Positions 47,242-55,817 are shown, counted from the stretch's first letter. The stretch: 64,000 nucleotides of DNA from Phytoamicus setariae (GCF_016722925.1 NZ_JAEQNC010000002.1:62001-126000), one strand, 5' to 3'. The notes: generated from the sequence alone by a model not told the origin. Numbers and translations are program-made.

Positions 47242-48222
47242 ATGGCGATTTTCATTCGCTCGGGAAACACCGAATTTGACATCGAGGAGAGCGGCGAGAC
47301 TTATATCCTCGGTACGAGCTTCACTCGGATCGTTACCAACGCCAACGGCATATTCATCGGCGACGGTTTTACCGACAACACGCTGATTGTCAGGGGCGAG
47401 ATCCTTCAATCCGGCAACGGTTTTGCGGCAATCTGGGCAGACGGCACGGACACGACGATCCGCATCGCGGCAACCGGTTCGATCAAAGGCTTCATCGGCA
47501 TAGCGTCCGCGAACACGGAACCGTCGAGCGATCTCGACATTTTCAACGATGGCACGATCGAGGGCAGCAACTTTGCCATTCAGACGCAGGATTCCACGGA
47601 AACGGTGATAAACCATGGCGAAATCCTCGGTCGGATCGATCTTGGCAGCGGCAAGGACCTGTTCGACAATCGCGGCGGCAAGGTCGATCACCGCATCGGC
47701 GGCGGCACCGGCGACGACACGCTGATCGTCGACAGGGCCGCAACCAAGCTTTTCGAGAACGGCGGCAGCGCCGGCTATGACACGGTGCGCTCCACCGTCA
47801 CTTACACGCTGTCGGCCAATGTCGAGCGGCTGGTGCTGCTGGGCAGCCGTGATATCGACGGCAACGGCACCGCTGACGGCGACGACCTTTTCGGCAACGG
47901 GGGCGACAATGTCTTGCGGGGAAAGGCCGGCGTGGACGATGTTTCCGGCAAGAAGGGCAACGATATCCTGTTCGGCGGGTTCGATTCTGACACCTTCCAT
48001 TTTTCAACCGGCGACGGCAGGGATGTGATCGCGGATTTCACCGATGGAAGCGATCGCATCGACGTCTCGCACTGGAATGCGATTGCCGGCTTCAACGACC
48101 TGATAAACAATCATGCCCACCAGCAAGGCAATGACGTCCTCATCGAGGCCGGCAGTGACAGTTTGCTTATCAAGAACATCGCCAAGACGGATTTGGATGC
48201 GATGGATTTCATTTTCATTTGA
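47242..48222 (+). CDS. RTX paralogue I: beta-helix-like RTX protein
   Basis: A 326-residue protein, shorter than A-F because it has fewer N-x-G repeats: FNDGTIEGSNFAI, VINHGEILGRIDLGSGKDLF and DNRGGKVDHRIGGGTGDDTL. The linker is VTYTLSANVERLVLLG, with repeats GNGGDNVLRGKAGVDDVSGK and GNDILFGGFDSDTFHF, and the closing GRDVIADFTDGSDRIDVSHW to DFIFI. GGAG precedes ATG 47242. It lies behind uraH on the same strand. A stray RTX C-terminus follows immediately. Confidence 0.82.
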   Translation: MAIFIRSGNTEFDIEESGETYILGTSFTRIVTNANGIFIGDGFTDNTLIVRGEILQSGNGFAAIWADGTDTTIRIAATGSIKGFIGIASANTEPSSDLDIFNDGTIEGSNFAIQTQDSTETVINHGEILGRIDLGSGKDLFDNRGGKVDHRIGGGTGDDTLIVDRAATKLFENGGSAGYDTVRSTVTYTLSANVERLVLLGSRDIDGNGTADGDDLFGNGGDNVLRGKAGVDDVSGKKGNDILFGGFDSDTFHFSTGDGRDVIADFTDGSDRIDVSHWNAIAGFNDLINNHAHQQGNDVLIEAGSDSLLIKNIAKTDLDAMDFIFI

Positions 48223-48241
48223 GGCACCAAAGTTTTGTGGT

Positions 48242-48382
48242 TTCGAGATTGCCGACCTGATCGCCAACCACGTCAAGGTCAAGGGGGACGACCTGGTCAT
48301 CCGCTTTGGCGATGACAGTCTGACCCTGCGCGACAGGGACAAGTCCGACCTCGACGCGACCGATTTCTTTGTCGGCCTATGA
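48242..48382 (+). pseudogene. Orphan C-terminal remnant of another RTX gene
   Basis: Forty-six codons, out of frame with RTX-I, encode FEIADLIANHVKVKGDDLVI, RFGDDSLTLRDRDKSD and LDATDFFVGL, then TGA. This is the closing block of the paralogue family (compare FNDMIDNHV and GDLVIHMGKDTLTLEDTD in RTX-A). RTX-I has its own complete C-terminus, so this is the tail of a lost neighbour. A terminator follows. Confidence 0.85.
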
Positions 48383-48399
48383 TTTTTTTCAGATCAGCC

Positions 48400-48433
48400 A
48401 AAGCCCGGCGAAACCGCTGTTCCGCCGGGCTTT
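48400..48433 (+). terminator. Hairpin terminator after the RTX-I region
   Basis: AAAGCCCGGCG, 12-base loop, CGCCGGGCTTT. The plus strand ends in TTTCGTG. Confidence 0.75.
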
Positions 48434-48467
48434 CGTGCCGTGGGTTGTCGTGGAAAATCGTCCTTTA

Positions 48468-48483
48468 GAAACAATTGAAACAT
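48468..48483 (+). promoter_or_regulatory. GAAACAATT-GAAACAT direct repeat (fourth copy)
   Basis: Matches the cores at 21214, 27244 and 29777 except for the last base. A third GAAACA at 48510-48515 keeps the 33-bp offset seen before RTX-C and the globin. The next start codon on this strand with a ribosome site is that of the 43-residue membrane protein at 48649; a 31-codon frame at 48491 is also open. Confidence 0.6.
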
Positions 48484-48648
48484 TGTTCACCATGTTTGGC
48501 AACGCGCCCGAAACATCCGTGTGCGAAGGTCCCTGCATCGAACGACCAAGCGGACAGAAGCCGAATAAATCAGGCGGTTGCGCCGTGTAGAGCATAACGG
48601 AGCGCGGCTCGCCAGCAGCAGGGCGCTCACCTGGACAGGATGGGAACC

Positions 48649-48780
48649 ATGACTTTCGCACTCGGCCTTTTCGCCAGCTTGATTTCGGTGATGTTCATCG
48701 CCACATTTGCTTCATCGGTTATCGTTTCGAACCGGGAAACACAGGCGGATGAAGAGTTTCGCCACCTCAGGATTTTCTGA
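48649..48780 (+). CDS. Small single-helix membrane protein
   Basis: Forty-three codons: MTFALGLFASLISVMFIATF, then ASSVIVSNRETQADEEFRHL and RIF. One transmembrane helix (about residues 3-27) is followed by a short charged tail. An AGGATGGGA site precedes ATG 48649, and a strong terminator follows the stop. The leader contains the GAAACA direct-repeat motif shared with RTX-A, RTX-C and the globin. No family was recognised. Confidence 0.6.
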   Translation: MTFALGLFASLISVMFIATFASSVIVSNRETQADEEFRHLRIF

Positions 48781-48804
48781 GGCTCTTGAGTTTACGACCC
48801 CAGG

Positions 48805-48845
48805 ACCGGGAATGGCTCTCCCCTGCGCCATTCCCGGTTTTCTTT
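48805..48845 (+). terminator. Rho-independent terminator after the small membrane protein
   Basis: ACCGGGAATGG, 12-base loop, CCATTCCCGGT, then TTTCTTTT. Confidence 0.92.
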
Positions 48846-48888
48846 TGTCTCTACTCCCGAGAATGGATGTCAGGGTTCAGCGTTTGCG

Positions 48889-49884
48889 CTACCTCCGCGC
48901 TGCGCTCCTGGCCCGCGCAAAGGCCGGCCGCTGTACTGGTTCCGCAACGGCATCATTGACATTGGCTGCGTGCGCGTCGTCCGTCTTGCCCTGCGTGTAG
49001 TCGTCGGCGCGCATCCATGCATGGACGCGGTCGGCGCAGTCGTGTGCGTCGAGGCTGGCCCACAATGTGGCGGCACGCGGCATCTCTCCGCGCATTTCCT
49101 TGAGATGCGGATAAAATCTGGCCAGCATGAATTCGCCGTCGGCCGCCGAGATCTCGATGGCAATCAGTGCGGTGGCGAGCTGCAAACCGGAGAGGTCGAG
49201 CATGATGCGCTGTGATAGCCAGTGGCTTGATCCCATTGCATCGGCGAGCGTGATCGCAAAACTGTGTGCATCGCCAAGTCGTGCGAAGCGGATCAGCAGG
49301 GCGTGTTGCACGCGTTCGTCCTGTTCCGGGCCTTCCTCAGTGCGCACCAGCGCATCGCGCTGCACGAGCGCCTTGATCGTCTGGCGAAGCTGCTCCTCGC
49401 GCATGGCAGCAAGCCGGGCAAGCGCGATGGCGGAGTCGGGCAGGTCGGCCGGGTCGCGCCGGTCCTGCTCCTGTCCCTGATGCAGGGCGACCAGCGCATC
49501 CACCACCTTGACCGAGAGGTTTTCGCGCGCGGCGATCGCCTTGGCATAGGTGGGGCCATGGGTACGGGCGACCGCGATCAGCGTGTCGTCGTCGAGCGCC
49601 GGAGAGCGGCCGATGAAAATGGCGGCAATGTCGATGGGTTGGGTCGCCAGGAACCAGGCGACCGACCGTGGCATGGTCGGGCAACCGGAAAGTGCCGCAA
49701 CCGCATTGCGGCGCGCCTCCATGCTCGAAGCACGAAACACCGGCTCGAACAGTTCGGCGAACTGCCGGAGCTCGTGGCGGCTTGGGTGAACCATGTTTTC
49801 GAAGCTCGACACGGTCGCCATCAGCACCACATCTTTCGTCCGCGCCATCTGCGGGGTTTCCAATTCTCGAAATCTGTCTGACAC
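48889..49884 (-). CDS. DUF2336 family protein
   Basis: A 331-residue, mostly helical protein with Ala/Leu-rich HEAT-like repeats: FRASSMEARRNAVAALS, TQPIDIAAIFIGRSPALDDD and ARENLSVKVVDALVALHQGQ. This is the pattern of the alphaproteobacterial DUF2336 family, whose function is unknown. The long start MSDRFRELETPQMARTKDVV leaves some choice; ATG 49884 or ATG 49848 are both possible. It converges on the small membrane protein. Confidence 0.82.
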   Translation of the reverse strand: MSDRFRELETPQMARTKDVVLMATVSSFENMVHPSRHELRQFAELFEPVFRASSMEARRNAVAALSGCPTMPRSVAWFLATQPIDIAAIFIGRSPALDDDTLIAVARTHGPTYAKAIAARENLSVKVVDALVALHQGQEQDRRDPADLPDSAIALARLAAMREEQLRQTIKALVQRDALVRTEEGPEQDERVQHALLIRFARLGDAHSFAITLADAMGSSHWLSQRIMLDLSGLQLATALIAIEISAADGEFMLARFYPHLKEMRGEMPRAATLWASLDAHDCADRVHAWMRADDYTQGKTDDAHAANVNDAVAEPVQRPAFARARSAARR

Positions 49885-49982
49885 AAAAACACCCGGATAC
49901 GCAAAAACTAGGCCTTTTGGAAAATTATAGGCAAATTGTTTAGGAGGTGTTAACTATGCCATGATCTGATCCTAGATTATAA

Positions 49983-50005
49983 GACGCTATTAATATTAGC
50001 GCGTC
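49983..50005. promoter_or_regulatory. Palindrome in the divergent region before the small basic protein
   Basis: CGCTATTAATATTAGCG with outer GAC/GTC extensions, nearly symmetrical. It resembles the palindrome at 42858 upstream of RTX-G. It lies between the DUF2336 gene and the structured leader. Confidence 0.4.
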
Positions 50006-50010
50006 AGCAT

Positions 50011-50185
50011 GTATCGTGTGTAACAGGCCGCCGTCTCGAAATCGGTTACAAACCAGGGGACGGCTGACGAAAGGAGAAAGACGCAACTGTCCTGGAACCC
50101 GAGGGTTCGGGAAGCGTCTGCCCGCCCAGGCAGGATGAGATAGTTCTCAGATCATCCGTCTCAATCCAGTTCAATGGAGATGAGA
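50011..50185 (+). promoter_or_regulatory. Structured leader RNA candidate
   Basis: Several stems can form in order: GCCGTC (50030) with GACGGC (50059), AGACGC (50079) with GCGTCT (50114) enclosing CCCGA-GGGT-TCGGG, and GGATGA with TCATCC near 50132-50157. CCTGG at 50091 can alternatively pair with CCAGG at 50126, which would exclude part of the second stem. The leader ends at the ribosome site of the next gene. It does not match a riboswitch class that I can recognise from consensus. Confidence 0.45.
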
Positions 50186-50356
50186 ATGGCAGAAGTTATT
50201 AGAATTGATGAAAGGCTCGCCCGACAACCGAAACGACCAAGCGAGCCATGTGAAGCCCGGATTTTGCTGTTCACCGGCGTCCGCTACGAGCGCTGGAGCA
50301 GTGCCGATGACCGGCCGGTCAAGCGTACAGGCGGCATCAAGCGCAAGAAGCACTGA
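50186..50356 (+). CDS. Small basic protein of unknown function
   Basis: Fifty-six residues: [20 protein letters not shown], one short hydrophobic patch ([14 protein letters not shown]) and a very basic C-terminus ([10 protein letters not shown]). Three in-frame ATG codons occur (50174, 50180, 50186). GGAG at 50176-50179 is correctly spaced only for the last. The long structured leader suggests post-transcriptional control. No family was recognised; binding to nucleic acid is a guess from charge. Confidence 0.6.
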   Translation: MAEVIRIDERLARQPKRPSEPCEARILLFTGVRYERWSSADDRPVKRTGGIKRKKH

Positions 50357-50455
50357 TCCATTTCGACGGCAGCCCTGCCGTCCATGATCGGCTGAAAGAA
50401 GCCGCAATTTCTAGCCCGGTTGGAGCTGCCTTTTTGCTCGGTTGGCATGGCGAGT

Positions 50456-50715
50456 TCACCCACGAACCGGCAACAGGATGATCGCAGCGCCCACCAGGCA
50501 CACGGTGGCGCCCAGCAAGTCCCAGCGTCCCGCCTTCTGTTTTCCGCAAGCCGCAGCCATGCAATTGACGCGACGATATAGATGCCACCATAGGCAGCAT
50601 AGGCGCGCCCTGCCGCCTCCGTCGGAACCAGCGTCAGCAATCAGGCAATAAGCGCCAGCGACACCATGCCGGCCACAACACCGATCTCCCCATCCTCAGC
50701 CAAGCCAGACTGGCA
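50456..50715 (-). pseudogene. ynfA: Decayed ynfA (UPF0060) gene
   Basis: Three successive frames on the minus strand give consecutive parts of the YnfA membrane protein: LAWLRMGRSVLW, then GMVSLALIA[16 protein letters not shown] and [20 protein letters not shown], then [20 protein letters not shown] and PVRG-stop. So there are two frameshifts and a TGA where the family has Trp, and the N-terminal third is missing. A palindromic repeat lies beside the truncated end. Confidence 0.85.
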
Positions 50716-50751
50716 CTATTCTCTTAAAAATGAACCTTCGAGGATATTGAA

Positions 50752-50825
50752 AACCCCTCCCAAACCTCCCGGATTGAAGGCCCCTCCCAAACCCTCCCCC
50801 TTGTGGGGAGGGTTTGGGAGGGGTT
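50752..50825. repeat. Palindromic intergenic repeat (second type)
   Basis: AACCCCTCCCAAAC at the left and GTTTGGGAGGGGTT at the right are inverted, with an inner CCCTCCCCCTTGTGGGGAGGG. A shared core with the element at 55646 (CCCCTTGTGGGGAGGG) shows that both belong to one family. Confidence 0.8.
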
Positions 50826-50966
50826 CTTCCTTTCTTTGAGCTCGAAGAGAACTTTCTTCACGCTCGCGCGCAATTCTACAAATGTGTAATTTGTCGCAAT
50901 TCCGCATGGACGTGCACCCTGAAATCGGGCTAACAATCCTCACCAATCGAATTGAAGGGGAGCACC

Positions 50967-52031
50967 ATGGACAAGACCGAAATCGTGATTGCCGGCGATA
51001 CACCGGGCGCCGAGTGGCGGATTCCGGTGCTCAAGGTCGTCGGCAAGGACCCCAAGGCGCCCAAGGTCTACATGCAGGCGGCACTGCATGCCGGCGAACT
51101 GCCCGGCGTCGCGGCACTGCATTTCCTCGTGCCGATGCTGCAGACGGCTGAGGCGAAGGGGGAGATCCTCGGCGACATCACCATCGTGCCACGCGCCAAT
51201 CCCATCGGTGCGGCGCAATGGATCAATGGCGAAATGGAAGGTCGCTTCGACCTCGCTTCGCGCGCCAACTTCAACAGGGACTACCCGCATGTCGGCCTTG
51301 AAGCGCGCGAGAGCCTGCTCTCGGATTTGGAAAACCTGAGCACTGTCGATCAGCTCAAGCGACACCTGCTCCACATGGCGACCGGATCCGACCTGATGCT
51401 GGACCTGCATTGCGACGATGAGAGCCAGCTCTATACCTATGTTCACGAAGCCTACTGGCCTCAGGCCACCGACCTTGCCGAAAGCATGGGGCTCGAGGCC
51501 GTGTTGCTGTCGGACGGCAATAGCTCGGCCTTCGAGGATTCCGTCACCTATGCCTGGGAACACGGTCCGCTTGGCAACCGCAAGCACTGGGCCGAAGGCC
51601 GCATCTCGATCACCATGGAATTCCGCGGTACCGCCGATGTCGATCCGGTGCTCGGCCGCATGGATGCCGAAGGCCTCTATGCCTTCCTGCAGCGCCGCGG
51701 TGCCATTGCCGGCGCGCCGATCCGCCGCGAGGAATTCGACGGTCCGGTGGCGGGTCTCGACTTCGTGCAGATGGTCAATTCGCCCGCGGCCGGCATGGTG
51801 CTGTTCGAACGCGAATATGGCGAAACTGTCGAAAAGGGCGACCTGCTCGCCACTATCGTCACCACGCCGGGCGATGTATCTGGTGACCGGCAGGTCCTGT
51901 CGCCCACCGACGGCACGATCGTCACACGTGTCGGCCGTCGCTTCCTGCGCCGCGGCGACAACCTGATGAAGATCGCCAGCCGCGAACTGTCGGGTGCGAA
52001 GCGCAAGCCGGGCGGCGGGCTGGAGGACTGA
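50967..52031 (+). CDS. Succinylglutamate desuccinylase / aspartoacylase family hydrolase
   Basis: A 354-residue zinc-dependent hydrolase of the carboxypeptidase-like M14 family. The zinc motif H-x-x-E is His41 and Glu44 (ALHAGELPG), and the second His148 lies in LDLHCDDE. NFNRDYP follows the usual N-F-N-R pattern, and a Glu in ITMEFRG is a candidate catalytic acid. The C-terminal part has a lipoyl-like barrel (VEKGDLLATIVTTPGDV). AGGGGAG at 50955 fixes ATG 50967. The substrate is an N-acyl amino acid or a similar amide, unspecified. Confidence 0.9.
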   Translation: MDKTEIVIAGDTPGAEWRIPVLKVVGKDPKAPKVYMQAALHAGELPGVAALHFLVPMLQTAEAKGEILGDITIVPRANPIGAAQWINGEMEGRFDLASRANFNRDYPHVGLEARESLLSDLENLSTVDQLKRHLLHMATGSDLMLDLHCDDESQLYTYVHEAYWPQATDLAESMGLEAVLLSDGNSSAFEDSVTYAWEHGPLGNRKHWAEGRISITMEFRGTADVDPVLGRMDAEGLYAFLQRRGAIAGAPIRREEFDGPVAGLDFVQMVNSPAAGMVLFEREYGETVEKGDLLATIVTTPGDVSGDRQVLSPTDGTIVTRVGRRFLRRGDNLMKIASRELSGAKRKPGGGLED

Positions 52032-52354
52032 GGGCCCGCGCCACGCACGTTAACATGTGGCTGCGGCTCCGGCCCGGGCTGACACATCGGCCCGGGACTG
52101 AAAAGTTGTCCTGCGCAGTTTGAAATTTGTCCACTCGACAATATTCAATTTATGGTGGAATTATATCGCCGGATCCGCGAGGCGCATGACTTCGCGGTAG
52201 CACAGAGCATTTTGCGCATCTGCAGCCAACGGAGTTCGCAGCATAGCGCCGGCCTGGCCGGCATCGCCTGAAACCACGCATCGCCATTCGCAGTCATAAG
52301 CAGCGCTTTCCGTCAGCAGATTGCCCGTTCAACCGAGACTGGAGGGATGCAATC
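52032..52354. other. Intergenic region before RTX-J
   Basis: About 320 bp. GCCCGGGC at 52071 and GCCCGGG at 52090 can pair and may terminate the preceding gene, but there is no T-run. The part at 52138-52170 is A+T rich (CAATATTCAATTTATGGTGG), a possible RTX-J promoter. The GAAACA motif is absent. No gene was seen. Confidence 0.45.
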
Positions 52355-53569
52355 ATGTCGAAATTCGTGGTCAATGAAGCTGAAGCCGTCACGCGCACGC
52401 TCGACGGTTCAGGCGATCTGCTGCTGGTTACGCGCAACGGCAGTATCGGTGTCGGCGGGGACGGCAGCATAGCGCTTGTCGAAGACGCAGGCAGCCGTGA
52501 CAATACGATCAAGATCTACGGGCAGATCGTTGCCCTTCCGGGACAGGGGCTGAATACCAGCACCGCGATCAGGATCAGCGGTGACAACACGCACCTCATT
52601 CTTGGCGATTCAGCTTTCGTGACCGGCGGCCAGGCCCTTTATGCCGACGGGGCAAACGCTCGCATCGAAAACCATGGCGAACTGATCGGTCAGGGATATG
52701 CGCGCGCATGCGTTACCCTGGGCATGGGTACATTAATCAACAGCGGTCGGATCTACGGCGACTACGCCGTGACCCTTTACGGCGCCAGCACACTGATCAA
52801 CCAGGCTGACGGCGAGATTTTCGCCTCGTCGCTTGGCGTCTTGTTGAATTCTGGCGTCGGCGGCATGTCGACCAGAACCGTCAATCACGGATCGATCATC
52901 GGCCTTGGCGGCGCCCGTGGCATCGATGGCGGCGTGGGGAAAGATACCGTGATCAACGACGGTTACATCCGCGGTTCGGTGTATCTGTATGCCGGCAACG
53001 ATGTCATCGACAACCGCGGCGGAAAGATCAACGGCGGCATCTACGGCGCAGACGGCGGCGATACATTGATAACCGACAAAAGCTCGGACAAACTGATCGA
53101 GACAGCCTTCGACATCGGCATGGATACGGTCAAATCCACGGCCAGCTACGTTCTGACTGACAATGTCGAGCAACTGATGCTGCTGGGTGCCAGGAACATC
53201 AATGGCACCGGCACCGACACCACGAACCTCATTGCCGGAAACAAAGGGGACAATATTCTCAAGGGCCTGGGCGGTGACGACCTCCTGAATGGTGGAGCGG
53301 GCCGGGACATCCTGATCGGCGGTGGTGGCGCGGACCACTTTCAGTTTCAAAAGGGCAACGGGATCGACACGATCCGCGACTTCGCAAACATGTCGGATAT
53401 CATAGACGTTTCCGGGTTTGCGCGTGTCACCAGCTTCGCAGCGCTTAAGCCGCTCATCGAGGTCCATGGACAGGATGTCTGGGTGGATTTTGGCCGAGGC
53501 GACCGGCTGATCCTGCAAAACACCGGCCGCAATGAAATCGATGCGGGCGATTTCGTCTTTGCCTTCTAG
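52355..53569 (+). CDS. RTX paralogue J: beta-helix-like RTX protein
   Basis: A 404-residue protein. N-x-G repeats include IENHGELIGQGYAR, LINSGRIYGDYAV, TVNHGSIIGLGGARG and VINDGYIRGSVYLYAGNDVI. Then come DNRGGKINGGIYGADGGDTL, the linker ASYVLTDNVEQLMLLG, repeats GNKGDNILKGLGGDDLLNGG and GRDILIGGGGADHFQF, and the closing GIDTIRDFANMSDIIDVSGF to DFVFAF. GGAGGG precedes ATG 52355. It is the last RTX gene of the window, standing alone between a hydrolase and a DUF3616 gene. Confidence 0.82.
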   Translation: MSKFVVNEAEAVTRTLDGSGDLLLVTRNGSIGVGGDGSIALVEDAGSRDNTIKIYGQIVALPGQGLNTSTAIRISGDNTHLILGDSAFVTGGQALYADGANARIENHGELIGQGYARACVTLGMGTLINSGRIYGDYAVTLYGASTLINQADGEIFASSLGVLLNSGVGGMSTRTVNHGSIIGLGGARGIDGGVGKDTVINDGYIRGSVYLYAGNDVIDNRGGKINGGIYGADGGDTLITDKSSDKLIETAFDIGMDTVKSTASYVLTDNVEQLMLLGARNINGTGTDTTNLIAGNKGDNILKGLGGDDLLNGGAGRDILIGGGGADHFQFQKGNGIDTIRDFANMSDIIDVSGFARVTSFAALKPLIEVHGQDVWVDFGRGDRLILQNTGRNEIDAGDFVFAF

Positions 53570-53701
53570 CCTCCGGCCTAGCTGCCCGGTGAGCCGCGTG
53601 TCGGATGGTGCCAAATACAATCCGCCACCATCTCGCATAGATTGTGAGTGAGCCGCTGGTCATGCTATTCTTCGTCTCCATTCGGATTAGGGGAGGCGGC
53701 T

Positions 53702-54700
53702 ATGACGTTCTCTGCGAAGGGTTGGATACGCGCCGGTACAGCGCTGACTTGTCTCGGGCTCGCCACATATGCCGCCGGCGACGAAAAGCTCACGACTTAT
53801 GATGGGGTCTGTGATGCGTCGGCCGGAATTGCCCTTGACGCCCACCACTTCGTAATCGCTGACAACAACACCGACGCGCTGAGGGTTTACAGCTATTCCG
53901 GCGGCAAGGCGGTGCAGAAGCCTCGGGACCTTTCGGATTTTCTCGGTGCCGGTGACGGCAAGGAGGCCGATCTCGAAGCCGGCGCCAGAATCGGCAACCG
54001 CCTCTGGTGGATCACGTCGCACGGGTTGAACAAGGATGCAGAGCGCAAGGAGATCCGCTATCGGTTGTTCGCGACGAAGGTTTCGATTGCCCGCGGCGCC
54101 TACCGGTTCAAGCCCATCGGCGAACCCTACAAGCAACTCATGGACATGGCTCTGGCCGATCCGGCCTATGCCACGAGCGGTCTGAGGGAAGCAGCCACGA
54201 AGTCGCCCGAGAAGGGCGGCATCAATATCGAGGGGCTGGCGGAGGGACCCGATGGCGGCCTTTATGTCGGGCTGCGCAGCCCTGTCGGCGACCGAGGCGC
54301 GATGATCATTCCGCTCCTCAACCCCGACAAGGTCATCGCCGGCAAACCGGCCGAGCTCGGTGCGCCCGTTTTCCTCGATATGCAAGGGAGCGGTATCCGC
54401 AGCCTCGAAAAGATCGGCAAATTCTACTTCGTCATTGCCGGGCCGGCCGCGGGCAAGAGCGACTTCTCGCTCTACCGCTGGGACGGCAAGGCCGGCGGCA
54501 AGCTTGAAAGGATCATGGTTTTTTCTTCGGACGACGACCTGAAGCCGGAAGCGATCTTTGCCATGATCGGTTCGGACGACCTCTATGTGCTGAGCGATGA
54601 CGGCGATCACATTGCAGCGATGAACGGTGACAAGAAGTGCGAAAAGCTCGATCCGTCGGTCAAGCACTTCCGCGGCTTCAAGATAAAGACGCCGCAGTAG
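53702..54700 (+). CDS. DUF3616-like exported protein
   Basis: A 332-residue protein with an N-terminal signal peptide (about residues 1-25, ending ATYAAG). The rest resembles a six-bladed propeller: DGVCDASAGIALDAHHFVIA, NINIEGLAEGPDGGLYVGLR and MQGSGIRSLEKIGKFYFVIA are typical DUF3616 patterns (INIEGLA is the clearest, with a Gly before it in this sequence). GGGGAGG at 53691 fixes ATG 53702. It acts in the periplasm; its substrate is unknown. Confidence 0.8.
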   Translation: MTFSAKGWIRAGTALTCLGLATYAAGDEKLTTYDGVCDASAGIALDAHHFVIADNNTDALRVYSYSGGKAVQKPRDLSDFLGAGDGKEADLEAGARIGNRLWWITSHGLNKDAERKEIRYRLFATKVSIARGAYRFKPIGEPYKQLMDMALADPAYATSGLREAATKSPEKGGINIEGLAEGPDGGLYVGLRSPVGDRGAMIIPLLNPDKVIAGKPAELGAPVFLDMQGSGIRSLEKIGKFYFVIAGPAAGKSDFSLYRWDGKAGGKLERIMVFSSDDDLKPEAIFAMIGSDDLYVLSDDGDHIAAMNGDKKCEKLDPSVKHFRGFKIKTPQ

Positions 54701-54866
54701 CCCTGGACAGAGGTTCCCGCCCGGCCCAAAGTCTTCTCCCCTAAATCCATATGAAATGAGAAAAATATTCGCATTTGCCGAATATTCGCGCAGTTTCCTA
54801 CGCAACCTTTTGCTGTTGCATTTGCTATTCATCACTCCACGACAACATGTGAAATGGAGAATGAAC

Positions 54867-55640
54867 ATGAACTGGGTCAAGGTCATCATCGGCGCGGCAC
54901 TCCTGCAGGCAGCCGTGGTTCTTCCCGTCCAGGCGGGCGAAAACCTCAATGCGATCAAGGCGGCCGGTGTGCTGAAGATCGGCACCGAGGGCACCTACGC
55001 GCCCTTCACCTATCATGACCAGAGCGGCAAGCTCGTCGGCTTCGACGTCGAGATCGGCGAAGCGGTCGCGGCAAAGCTCGGCGTCAAACCGGAATTCCTC
55101 GAAGGCAAGTGGGATGGCCTGATCGCCGGTCTCGACGCCAACCGTTACGACGCCGTCATCAACCAGGTTGGCATCACCGAGGCCCGCAAGCAGAAATATG
55201 ATTTCTCCGAACCTTACATTGCCTCCAAGGCAGTGCTGGTGGTGCGCGCCGACGACGAAAGCATCAAGACGTTTGCCGATTTGAAGGGCAAGAAGTCGGC
55301 ACAGTCGCTGACCTCGAATTTCGGTAAGCTGGCGGAAGCCTCGGGTGCCGAACTCGTCGGCACCGATGGCTTCGACCAGTCGATCCAACTGGTGCTGACC
55401 GGCCGCGCCGATGCCACCATCAACGACAGCCTGTCCTTCTTCGATTTCAAGAAGCACAAGCCCGATGCACCGGTGAAGATCGCTGCAGAGCAGGCCAATG
55501 CCGACTATTCCGGGATCATCGTCCGCAAGGGCGATGCCGACCTGGTCGCCGAGATCAACAAGGCGCTGGAAGCCATCAAGGCCGACGGCACCTATCAGAA
55601 GATTTCGGACAAGTATTTCGGCCAGGACGTGTCGAAGTAA
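54867..55640 (+). CDS. Polar amino acid ABC transporter, substrate-binding protein
   Basis: A 257-residue periplasmic binding protein with a signal peptide (MNWVKVIIGAALLQAAVVLP, cleavage near QAG) and the family opening LKIGTEGTYAPFTYHDQSGK followed by LVGFDVEIGEAVAAKLG. It has the usual Arg and Asp contacts of cystine/glutamine-type binders (GITEARKQKYDFSEPY). ATG 54867 is better spaced from GGAG than ATG 54861. It is separated from its permease gene by a repeat and a terminator-like hairpin, which would let it be made in excess. Confidence 0.92.
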   Translation: MNWVKVIIGAALLQAAVVLPVQAGENLNAIKAAGVLKIGTEGTYAPFTYHDQSGKLVGFDVEIGEAVAAKLGVKPEFLEGKWDGLIAGLDANRYDAVINQVGITEARKQKYDFSEPYIASKAVLVVRADDESIKTFADLKGKKSAQSLTSNFGKLAEASGAELVGTDGFDQSIQLVLTGRADATINDSLSFFDFKKHKPDAPVKIAAEQANADYSGIIVRKGDADLVAEINKALEAIKADGTYQKISDKYFGQDVSK

Positions 55641-55645
55641 TTCAA

Positions 55646-55802
55646 GCCCCCGCCCCAAACCCCTCCCCACAAGGGAGAGGGGCTTAAGCTGCCGGGCTCG
55701 TTTGCCTCAACTGAACCTCTCCGAGCCAGATGCTGAGTGTTTGGCGTGCCAGATGCAACAAGGGAGCCTCTCCCCCTTGTGGGGAGGGGTTGGGGAGGGG
55801 TA
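55646..55802. repeat. Palindromic intergenic repeat (second type)
   Basis: GCCCCAAACCCCTCCCCACA at the left and TTGTGGGGAGGGGTTGGGGA at the right are inverted arms, with a non-palindromic middle. The family is that of the repeat at 50752. It sits between the binding protein and the permease gene of an ABC importer. Confidence 0.85.
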
Positions 55803-55817
55803 AGTTCCAACCATCAA

